DNA of 5,013 nt from Deltaproteobacteria bacterium (GTDB lineage Bacteria; Desulfobacterota; Desulfobacteria; Desulfobacterales; Desulfatibacillaceae). This document shows positions 1 to 4,711 of the stretch, piece after piece. The position numbers were made by a program, and so were the translations under genes. The stretch is taken from positions 1-5,013 of the forward strand of contig JAKAGN010000242.1 in NCBI GenBank assembly GCA_021815525.1. Reading direction: 5' to 3'. Position 1 is the stretch's first letter; the number at the start of each line of letters is the position of its first letter. The notes beneath the pieces were generated by a model that was given only the letters and a program-made list of their open reading frames with translations, was not told where the DNA came from and ran no database searches.

Positions 1-1
1 C

Positions 2-334
2 AAGAAAACCCCGGGCCAGAAGGACATGATGGGAAAGATGTTCGGCGCCATGCTCCCCACCGGCACGGAGCAGTTGAAGCTCTCCAAGATGAACATGGGC
101 GGCATGGGCACCGCAATGATGAAGAGCCTCATGAAGAAGAAGAACGTGGCCTCCCTTCCGCAGCTCATAGAGGTGGCCGCCGAGATGGGAGTCAAGATAT
201 ACCTTTGCGAGATGTCCATGAGCCTCATGGGCTTTTCCATGTCCGAGATGATAGACTACCCCGGCATGACGGCCTGCGGCGTGGCCACTTTTCTGGAGGA
301 GGCGTCGAACAGCAGGATCCAACTGTTCTTATAA
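2..334 (+). CDS. DsrE2 / DsrE-DsrF-DrsH-like sulfur carrier protein, 5' partial
   Basis: The reading frame is open to the left edge of the window, so the start codon and N-terminal part are missing; 110 residues plus a TAA stop remain. The visible part matches the C-terminal half of the DsrE_2 (DsrE/DsrF/DrsH-like) family: a basic stretch ending in MKKK, a helix with sequence ASLPQLIEVAAEMGVK, then YLCEMSMSLMGF with the conserved cysteine (codon 206-208), and a closing AATFLEEA-like helix with a strand ending QLFL. A second cysteine lies in TACGVATF (codon 275-277). Family members are small proteins that carry persulfide sulfur on the conserved cysteine and are often encoded beside TusA or rhodanese genes, as here. 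The remaining sequence is strikingly methionine-rich (17 Met in the last 102 residues). The substrate cannot be told from the sequence. The tusA gene follows after 47 bp. Confidence 0.85.
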   Translation, partial: KKTPGQKDMMGKMFGAMLPTGTEQLKLSKMNMGGMGTAMMKSLMKKKNVASLPQLIEVAAEMGVKIYLCEMSMSLMGFSMSEMIDYPGMTACGVATFLEEASNSRIQLFL

Positions 335-381
335 ACACCCCTAAGCTGATGCACAAACGCGACAAGACAAGGAGAACGATC

Positions 382-624
382 ATGAGCGACGACATCAAGG
401 CCGACAAGGTGATGGATCTCAAAGGGCTTCCCTGCCCCATGCCGGTTGTGAAGATATCGAAGGGCATCAAGGAGGTGGCCGTGGGCCAGGTGGTGGAGGC
501 CGTCACCTCCGACCCCGGCGCCTTGGCCGACTTCCCGGCCTGGGCCAAGACGAGCGGCAACGAGATCATGAAGACCGAGCAGGAAGGCAAGATCACCCGG
601 TTCTTCATCCGGCGCGTGAAGTAG
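382..624 (+). CDS. tusA: TusA/SirA family sulfurtransferase
   Basis: This is an 80-residue protein, the normal length for TusA. The family signature is clear: a DLKGLPCPMPVVK segment holds the CPxP motif at residues 18-21, with Cys18 as the sulfur-accepting residue, followed by the G-ValVal-EAVTSDPGA strand-turn and a C-terminal strand (ITRFFIRRVK). TusA proteins relay persulfide sulfur between cytoplasmic enzymes; in sulfur-oxidising and sulfur-disproportionating bacteria they work with DsrE-type proteins, and such a gene lies directly upstream. The start at ATG 382 is supported by AAGGAGA at 369-375, six bases upstream, and by the match to the family N-terminus; an upstream extension of the same frame would run into the preceding gene. 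The biosynthetic role in tRNA thiolation is possible, but the neighbours favour energy metabolism of sulfur. Fifty bases containing a strong hairpin separate it from the next gene. Confidence 0.93.
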   Translation: MSDDIKADKVMDLKGLPCPMPVVKISKGIKEVAVGQVVEAVTSDPGALADFPAWAKTSGNEIMKTEQEGKITRFFIRRVK

Positions 625-632
625 GCCCTTGA

Positions 633-655
633 GGGAGGCGGCTCGCCCGCCTCCC
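633..655 (+). other. Intercistronic GC hairpin between tusA and cytochrome b gene
   Basis: A perfect 9-bp inverted repeat (GGGAGGCGG at 633-641, CCGCCTCCC at 647-655) encloses a 5-base loop. It starts eight bases after the tusA stop and ends seven bases before the ribosome binding site of the next gene. There is no T-run after it, so it is not a standard terminator. It could protect the 3' end of the upstream mRNA or reduce expression of the downstream pair; that role is inference. Confidence 0.6.
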
Positions 656-662
656 CATCCAC

Positions 663-670
663 AAGGAGGG
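663..670 (+). promoter_or_regulatory. Ribosome binding site that fixes a GTG start
   Basis: AAGGAGGG lies five bases before GTG 675 when counted from the GGAGG core (665-669). A second AGGAG (671-675) abuts the start. There is no ATG in frame near this position until codon 12, which would cut into the first transmembrane helix, so GTG 675 is the likely start. Confidence 0.75.
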
Positions 671-674
671 AGGA

Positions 675-1382
675 GTGGACAAAATTTCCTACATCATCCT
701 GGTCCCGATGGTCTACGCGGCCTTCGCGGTTCTCGTGCTGGGGGTCTCCGCAAGGCTCGTCGCCATCCTGCGGACCCCCAGGGAGCTTCAGACGCCCATT
801 TATCCCGCCTCAGGCGCGCCTTACCTGCGGGCCCTCTACGACAGCTTCCTCATGCCCCAGGTGCGGAGGCACGCCCCGGTCCTGTGGGTTTTTCTCATGG
901 CCTTCCACGCGTGCCTTCTTCTGCTCCTCATAGGCCACCTGGAGCTTGTGGCCCAGATGCCCTGGGAGAAGGCCTTCCCCCACCAGATATTTCTGGGGAA
1001 GGGCTTCGTGGGCCTGATTCTCGCCGTATCGCTGCTCTTTTTCCTCTTCCGCCGTTTTTCATCGCCCGTGCGGGACCTTTCCGTGCCGGAGGATTACTAC
1101 CTTCTCATCCTCCTTTTCCTCACCGTCATCTTCGGGGCCGAGATGGACTGGGCGCGGAACTGGTACGGCTACGGGGAGATGGGCGTGGACCAGTACCGCC
1201 AGTACCTGACAAGCCTCGTGACTTTTCACCCGGCCCTTCCCTACGAGGTGACCAGCGCGGGGCACCGCTTCATGCTGGTTCTGCACGTCTTTTTCGCCAA
1301 CCTTTTTTTGATGGTTCTGCCGTTTTCCAAGATCATGCACGCGTTCCTGGCGCTGCCGGTGAACAAGCTCAGGAGGGGATGA
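675..1382 (+). CDS. Membrane diheme cytochrome b, NarI/DsrM/TmcC/HmcE-like quinone-interacting subunit
   Basis: This 235-residue integral membrane protein has five predicted helices at about residues 5-31, 69-92, 110-128, 140-158 and 198-222. Helix 2 carries His78 and His88 (10 apart) and helix 5 carries His204 and His222 (18 apart). The same spacings bind the two b hemes in E. coli NarI (His56/His66 and His187/His205), so a diheme b protein of the nitrate reductase gamma family is well supported. Relatives in sulfate reducers (DsrM, TmcC, HmcE) and HdrE of methanogens exchange electrons between menaquinone and a cytoplasmic HdrD-like partner. Such a partner is encoded four bases downstream. 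No periplasmic cytochrome c, ferredoxin or DsrJ/O/P-type subunit is visible in the window, so the complex may be a minimal two-subunit form. I cannot tell DsrM-like from TmcC-like without a tree. The out-of-frame ATG overlapping the TGA stop is not the next start. Confidence 0.88.
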   Translation: MDKISYIILVPMVYAAFAVLVLGVSARLVAILRTPRELQTPIYPASGAPYLRALYDSFLMPQVRRHAPVLWVFLMAFHACLLLLLIGHLELVAQMPWEKAFPHQIFLGKGFVGLILAVSLLFFLFRRFSSPVRDLSVPEDYYLLILLFLTVIFGAEMDWARNWYGYGEMGVDQYRQYLTSLVTFHPALPYEVTSAGHRFMLVLHVFFANLFLMVLPFSKIMHAFLALPVNKLRRG

Positions 1383-1386
1383 GCAC

Positions 1387-2637
1387 ATGGACGACACCAC
1401 CCGCGACGAACTGTTGAGGCTTTTCGAGAGCAAGCTGAAGCGCGCGGCCAAGCTCTACCTCGAAACCTGCTCCCGGTGCGGCGTTTGCGTTTCCGCCTGC
1501 CACGTTTACGCGTCCATGCCGCAGGCTAAGTACATCGCGGCCTACCGGGCCGAGATCGTGCGGCGCATATACAAGCGCTACTTCACCAAGAAGGGACGCT
1601 TCTGGAAAAGCCTGGGCGAATCCAAGGAGCTTTCGGAGCTTGCACTTTCCGAGCTTTACGAGGCCGCCTACTCCTGCACCGGCTGCCGGCGCTGCATGGT
1701 CTTCTGCCCCTTCGGCATCGACACGCAGCTCATCATGTCCATAGCAAAGCTCCTTCTGATCGGCGCCCACGCCGAGCCCGAGATACTCTCGCTTCTCGCC
1801 GACACCTCCGTGGCCAAGGGCGAAAGCCTGGAGATTTTCAGGGAAGGCTTCCTGGAAAGCATCAAGACCCTCGAAAACGAGGTGGTGGAGCGCTGGCGCG
1901 TGGAAGCCGGCCAAACGCCCATCCCCGTTGACCAGAAGGGCGCGGACCTGCTCTACGTGGCCCTCGCGGGCGCGCACTCCATCGTGCCGGCCGCGGTGGT
2001 TTTCAACGCCGCCAAGGAGAACTGGACCCTTTCCTTCTTCGAGGCCGTGAACTTCGGCGCCTTCGTGGGGGACCCCGTGAAGACCCGGCAGATACTGGAC
2101 CGCATCGTTAACGAGGCCAGGCGTCTCGGCGTCAAGGAGGTCGTCATCTGCGAGTGCGGCACGGCCTTCCGGGTCATGAAGTCCATGGCCAAGAACGAGC
2201 CCTTCAAGGTCTCCTCCATAACCGAGGTCCACGCCCGCTACATCCGCGAGGGGCGGATAAAGCTCAGGAAGAACACCCTTGAAGGGACCGTCACCTACCA
2301 TGACCCCTGCCAGCTGGCCCGCAACGGCGGAGTCATGGACGAGCCGCGCTTCATCCTGCGCGCGCTAACCGACGACTTCGCCGAGATGTCCCCGGACCCG
2401 GTCATGAACTGGTGCTGCGGAGGCGGCGGGGGCCTGGTGGCCATGGGGGAGGACACGCTGGATTTCCGCATGAAGTCGGCTTCCGTCAAGGCCGACCAGG
2501 TGAAGAAGACCGGGGCCAAAATTCTCGCCACCGCCTGCGAGAACTGCCACACCCAGCTTTCCAACTTGAACGACCACTACCAGATGGGCGTGGACGTGCG
2601 GTTTCTAAGCTCAATGGTGGCCGACGCCCTGGAGTAG
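1387..2637 (+). CDS. HdrD/DsrK/TmcB-like iron-sulfur protein with CCG domain
   Basis: This soluble 416-residue protein has no signal peptide or membrane helix, so it is cytoplasmic. Two ferredoxin-type [4Fe-4S] motifs lie at Cys28/31/34/38 and Cys97/100/103/107 (CTGCRRCMVFCP). The C-terminal half is of the heterodisulfide reductase D type. The second CCG motif is complete (Cys308, Cys343-Cys344, Cys384, Cys387), as in domains that hold a noncubane [4Fe-4S] cluster and act on disulfides. The first is reduced to an ECG motif (Cys255, Cys257, VICECGTAFR), as I recall for TmcB-like and other HdrD-like proteins. The family links thiol/disulfide chemistry or cytoplasmic electron carriers to a membrane cytochrome b, here the gene just upstream. 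The start at ATG 1387 is supported by AGGAGGGG at 1371-1378, inside the end of the previous gene, so the two are translationally close. Substrate unknown; neighbours hint at a sulfur carrier. Confidence 0.9.
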   Translation: MDDTTRDELLRLFESKLKRAAKLYLETCSRCGVCVSACHVYASMPQAKYIAAYRAEIVRRIYKRYFTKKGRFWKSLGESKELSELALSELYEAAYSCTGCRRCMVFCPFGIDTQLIMSIAKLLLIGAHAEPEILSLLADTSVAKGESLEIFREGFLESIKTLENEVVERWRVEAGQTPIPVDQKGADLLYVALAGAHSIVPAAVVFNAAKENWTLSFFEAVNFGAFVGDPVKTRQILDRIVNEARRLGVKEVVICECGTAFRVMKSMAKNEPFKVSSITEVHARYIREGRIKLRKNTLEGTVTYHDPCQLARNGGVMDEPRFILRALTDDFAEMSPDPVMNWCCGGGGGLVAMGEDTLDFRMKSASVKADQVKKTGAKILATACENCHTQLSNLNDHYQMGVDVRFLSSMVADALE

Positions 2638-2883
2638 GCTCCGCGCCCGGCGAAGGCGGTGACATTCCGGTCAAATGGGGAATGGGGTGGAGACCCTTTC
2701 CGGCGGCGTCATACCGTGGAGGCGGCGGCGCTTTTGCGCCGGGACGGATTGATGCAAGCCCGGCGGCCGATATTGAAGGGGGGGGGGCTGGACACGTATG
2801 CAGCGGAGCCTTCCCCATGCCATGACTACCCGCGTCCGGCGGACGCCGCGACGCAGCAGCACAACAACAACGAGGAGGGGATA
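2638..2883 (+). other. Intergenic leader of the FadL-type gene, with hairpin and G10 tract
   Basis: This 246-bp stretch has no believable gene. It holds a perfect hairpin at 2726-2741 (CGGCGC, loop TTTT, GCGCCG), with no T-run after it, and a run of ten G at 2778-2787, 96 bases before the next start codon. A GTG-started extension of the downstream frame crosses it but would bury the signal peptide, so it is not coding. A weak -35/-10-like pair (TTGATG at 2749, TATTGA at 2771, 16-base spacer) is the best promoter candidate I see, and I would not rely on it. No intrinsic terminator for the upstream operon is evident. Confidence 0.5.
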
Positions 2884-4146
2884 ATGAGAAAGAAGGTTTT
2901 GTTGGCGCCGGCCGTTCTTCTGGCGGCGCTCGTATGGGTATCGCCGGCCTTGGCCACCAACGGTGACAACCTCATAGCCATCGGCCCCATCGCGCGTTCT
3001 ATGGGCGGGGTGGGCATCGCCGATCCGCAGGACGCCATTTCCGCCGTTTTCGCCAACCCGGCCGCCATGTGCTTCGGGATTTTTTGCCCGTCCTCCAGCA
3101 TGGACTTCGCCGGCACCCTTTTCATGCCCAAGGTTTCCACGCACATTTCGCGTCCCGGGCAGGATATTTCGGCCGACAGCGACTCCTTCGTGTACGCCAT
3201 TCCCGCCATCGGGATTTCCACGCGGCTGTCGGAGAGCGCCCCCAAGTGGCGCTTCGGGCTCGCGGCTTACGGCGTCACGGGCATGGGCGTCAACTACAAG
3301 AAGACTCCGCTCGAGTCCGCAACCCTCATGCCCGGCGCGCCTCTTGTGGCCGGCGCCTACACCGAGGCCCAGATCATGAAGTTCGCGCCCGCCCTGGCCT
3401 GGCAGGTGACCGACGACTTCTCGCTGGGGCTTGCCCTGAACGTGGATTACGCAACGCTTGACCTGGGCTCCGGCGGGGCCTCCGGCTACGGCTTCGGCGC
3501 CCAGATGGGCGCGCTGTGGCGGCCCGCCGACAACGTGTCCCTGGGCCTTACATACACCAGCCCCCAGAGCGTTACCCACAGCGACGTGACGGATTTCGAC
3601 GGCGACGGCAAGTGGGACGACTTGAAGCTCCAGGCCCCGCAGCAGGTGGGCTTCGGCGCGGCCATGGACCTCTACGGCGACAAGGTGCTGGTGGAGGCGG
3701 ACGTGAAATGGATCAACTGGTCCTCCGCCGAGGGCTACGAGGACTTCGACTGGAACGACCAGACCGTGCTGGGCCTGGGCATCCAGGTGAAGCCGGCCAA
3801 GGGCCTGGCCATAAGGGTTGGCTACAACTACGCGGAAAACCCGGTCTCCGAGCATGACAACTTCAACGGAGTCTTCGGGCAAACCACCCTGGTGGGAGGC
3901 AAGAAGGTGCCCACCTATTACTACGAGACCTTCCGGATCGTGGGCTTTCCCGCCATCGTGCGGCAGCACGTGACCTGCGGCGTGGGCTACGCCTTCTCCG
4001 ACAAGTTCACGCTGAACCTGGGCTACACCCACGGCTTCGAGGAAACCGTGACGGAAAAGGGCGTGGACATGACGGGCCAGCCCGTGACGCTCTCCTCCAC
4101 CCTTACCGAGGACAGCGTGGATTTCGGCCTGTCCTGGACGTTCTGA
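2884..4146 (+). CDS. FadL/OmpP1/TodX family outer membrane channel
   Basis: This 420-residue protein starts with a signal peptide (MRKK, a hydrophobic core, and a likely cleavage after ALA at residue 24). The mature N-terminus TNGDNLIAIG, then ARSMGGVGIAD and AVFANPAAM (NPA at 58-60), is the hatch region typical of FadL-type channels. The rest alternates aromatic and glycine-rich beta strands and ends in a terminal Phe (SVDFGLSWTF), the signal for outer membrane insertion. Length is close to E. coli FadL. Such channels pass long-chain fatty acids or other hydrophobic compounds such as aromatics and hydrocarbons across the outer membrane; the substrate here is unknown. Oddities are a Cys pair in the hatch (Cys63, Cys68) and an acidic DFDGDGKWDD loop (237-246) like a calcium-binding loop. 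GAGGAGG (2872-2878), five bases before ATG 2884, fixes the start. It seems to be a separate transcription unit closed by a terminator. Confidence 0.9.
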   Translation: MRKKVLLAPAVLLAALVWVSPALATNGDNLIAIGPIARSMGGVGIADPQDAISAVFANPAAMCFGIFCPSSSMDFAGTLFMPKVSTHISRPGQDISADSDSFVYAIPAIGISTRLSESAPKWRFGLAAYGVTGMGVNYKKTPLESATLMPGAPLVAGAYTEAQIMKFAPALAWQVTDDFSLGLALNVDYATLDLGSGGASGYGFGAQMGALWRPADNVSLGLTYTSPQSVTHSDVTDFDGDGKWDDLKLQAPQQVGFGAAMDLYGDKVLVEADVKWINWSSAEGYEDFDWNDQTVLGLGIQVKPAKGLAIRVGYNYAENPVSEHDNFNGVFGQTTLVGGKKVPTYYYETFRIVGFPAIVRQHVTCGVGYAFSDKFTLNLGYTHGFEETVTEKGVDMTGQPVTLSSTLTEDSVDFGLSWTF

Positions 4147-4177
4147 GCCGGGGGCTGCGCGAAGCCCGAAACGTGCG

Positions 4178-4211
4178 GCGGCCGTGGAGATTTCTCCCGG
4201 CCGCTTTTTTT
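4178..4211 (+). terminator. Rho-independent terminator of the FadL-type gene
   Basis: The stem GCGGCCG (4178-4184) pairs with CGGCCGC (4198-4204). After a single bulged T it continues as GGAG (4186-4189) with CTCC (4194-4197) around an ATTT loop. Seven T follow at 4205-4211. It lies 31 bases after the stop codon, and a smaller hairpin (GGGCT at 4152, AGCCC at 4163) precedes it. Confidence 0.9.
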
Positions 4212-4348
4212 GCAATAAAATCAAGGGAAAACAGCGGCATGGCCGTGGGAGTTTAAAATTATGAACGGAAGCCCGGCCCGGGCTGCATCATTCTTTTCAT
4301 GTAATAACAGCAAGTTGGATATGACCACGCCCGGGACCCCGACCGGCG

Positions 4349-4364
4349 GTTCAAAAATTTGAAC
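4349..4364. promoter_or_regulatory. Palindrome, possible operator or activator site
   Basis: GTTCAAAAATTTGAAC has perfect 7-base arms (GTTCAAA and TTTGAAC) around two A. It sits about 250 bp upstream of the predicted start of the first small RNA. That is within reach of a sigma-54 activator acting by looping, although farther than usual. I cannot assign it to a known regulator. Confidence 0.4.
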
Positions 4365-4447
4365 TTTTGGGATTTTTTGGATTCCAAGTAATTGAAGTAA
4401 GTTAGATAAGAAACCCGAAATCGGGGTTCAATTTCATGAACGGAACT

Positions 4448-4475
4448 CCCTCCGGCCTGGTGCGCGGCCGGGGGG
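4448..4475. other. Strong GC stem-loop in the intergenic region
   Basis: CCCTCCGGCC (4448-4457) pairs with GGCCGGGGGG (4466-4475) over ten positions, one being a T-G wobble, around an 8-base loop. No T-run follows in either direction, so it is not a clear terminator. Its role is unknown. Confidence 0.4.
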
Positions 4476-4517
4476 AAAGGAGTGGAGGGGGGGCTCGGAT
4501 GCCGTTCGTCACCTCGA

Positions 4518-4530
4518 TAACATTTTGATT
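4518..4530 (-). promoter_or_regulatory. Consensus IHF binding site upstream of sigma-54 promoter 1
   Basis: The minus strand reads AATCAAAATGTTA, which fits every fixed position of the IHF consensus WATCAANNNNTTR. It lies 61-73 bp upstream of the -24 GG of the first sigma-54 promoter, roughly -86 to -98 from the predicted start. This is the usual place for an IHF bend between a remote activator site and a sigma-54 promoter. No such match is seen before the second copy. Confidence 0.5.
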
Positions 4531-4542
4531 TATTAAGATATT

Positions 4543-4573
4543 ATGAAAAAGACCGGGCTCGCGTTTTTTTCAT
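4543..4573. repeat. A-tract/T-tract inverted repeat upstream of copy 1
   Basis: ATGAAAAA (4543-4550) and TTTTTCAT (4566-4573) form perfect 8-base arms around a 15-base spacer, ending 17 bases before the -24 GG. A different sequence with the same A-tract/T-tract layout lies exactly 280 bp downstream, before copy 2. It could bend DNA, bind a regulator or end incoming transcription. Confidence 0.45.
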
Positions 4574-4588
4574 GCTCCGTCCGAGACC

Positions 4589-4605
4589 TTGGCAAGCCTT
4601 TTGCA
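4589..4605 (+). promoter_or_regulatory. Sigma-54 (-24/-12) promoter, copy 1
   Basis: TTGGCAAGCCTTTTGCA fits the sigma-54 consensus TGGCACG-N4-TTGCW with one mismatch (A for C). The invariant GG (4591-4592) and GC (4603-4604) are separated by exactly ten bases. Transcription would start near G4616. Expression would then need RpoN and an ATP-dependent activator, neither encoded in the window. Confidence 0.85.
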
Positions 4606-4615
4606 ACATAAATAA

Positions 4616-4711
4616 GACAACAGACGAAGAACTCCTCATCTTCCTCTGTCTCCTCACTCCTCCTTTTTCCTCGTGCGAGGCCGCCCCCCCTCCGGGCGGC
4701 TTTCGTATTTT
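4616..4711 (+). ncRNA. Predicted sigma-54-dependent small RNA, copy 1
   Basis: The predicted transcript of about 96 nt runs from the sigma-54 start to the T-rich tail. It contains no ATG or TTG and its only GTG lacks a ribosome binding site, so it is unlikely to code for a peptide. Stem 1 pairs CAGACGAAGA (4621-4630) with TCTTCCTCTG (4639-4648), with one C-C mismatch, and shows ACTCCTCA in the loop. A single-stranded CU-rich stretch follows (about 4649-4673, with CTCCTCC at 4656-4662), then the terminator hairpin. The exposed CUCCUC-type segments are complementary to Shine-Dalgarno sequences, a common trait of RNAs that block translation. I do not recognise the family; layout resembles the multicopy, sigma-54-dependent Qrr RNAs of Vibrio. 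Start and end are predicted, not measured. Confidence 0.7.
4677..4711 (+). terminator. Intrinsic terminator of sRNA copy 1
   Basis: GCCGCCC (4680-4686) pairs with GGGCGGC (4694-4700) around a CCCCTCC loop. The stem is extended by G-T, A-T and G-T pairs below it (4677-4679 with 4701-4703). The tail TTTCGTATTTT is an interrupted T-run, so termination may be less than complete. Confidence 0.7.

Larger units (their letters stand above)
4212..4587. other. Gene-free upstream region of the twin sRNA element
   Basis: No reading frame of useful length or family resemblance is seen. The region mixes AT-rich and GC-rich blocks. It contains a 6-bp hairpin at 4270-4284 (AGCCCG, loop GCC, CGGGCT), a palindrome at 4349-4364, a small hairpin around 4412-4428, a strong hairpin at 4448-4475, a seven-G run at 4487-4493, a consensus IHF site at 4518-4530 and an A-tract/T-tract inverted repeat at 4543-4573. 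The ten bases ATGAACGGAA occur twice (4261 and 4436), each followed by a GC hairpin. It most likely serves as the control region for the sigma-54 promoter that follows. Confidence 0.5.
4588..4711 (+). repeat. Twin element, copy 1 (124 bp)
   Basis: This segment matches 4868-4991 at 120 of 124 positions with no gap, including 88 identical bases from 4588 to 4675. The differences are at 4676, 4677, 4701 and 4707. The conserved block begins at the sigma-54 promoter and ends in the T-rich tail after a hairpin, so the unit that was copied or kept is a complete transcription unit. There are no terminal inverted repeats or transposase, so a mobile element is less likely than a duplicated RNA gene. 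Confidence 0.95.

Noticed and set aside
1379..1417. ATG overlapping the cytochrome b stop (ATGA) as start of the next gene
   Set aside because: It is out of frame with the iron-sulfur protein and reaches a stop after 12 codons; ATG 1387 is in frame with the full protein.
2723..2738. Possible sigma-54 promoter in the FadL leader (GG at 2724, GC at 2736)
   Set aside because: Spacing fits, but the -24 region is CGGCGG instead of TGGCAC and the site lies in a GC hairpin; agreement is mostly due to GC-rich composition.
2659..2883. N-terminal extension of the FadL-type protein from GTG 2659
   Set aside because: It would put about 75 residues before a clear signal peptide, runs through a G10 tract, and has no good ribosome binding site, whereas ATG 2884 has one at the right distance.
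4315..4331. TTGGAT with a GC ten bases later as a third sigma-54 promoter
   Set aside because: The -12 half lacks the TTGC core, and no terminator-bounded transcript or repeat copy follows at a matching distance.
4499..4528. Nine-codon reading frame starting at ATG 4499 as a leader peptide
   Set aside because: The G-rich sequence before it only loosely resembles a ribosome binding site, the frame overlaps the IHF site, and nothing points to attenuation.
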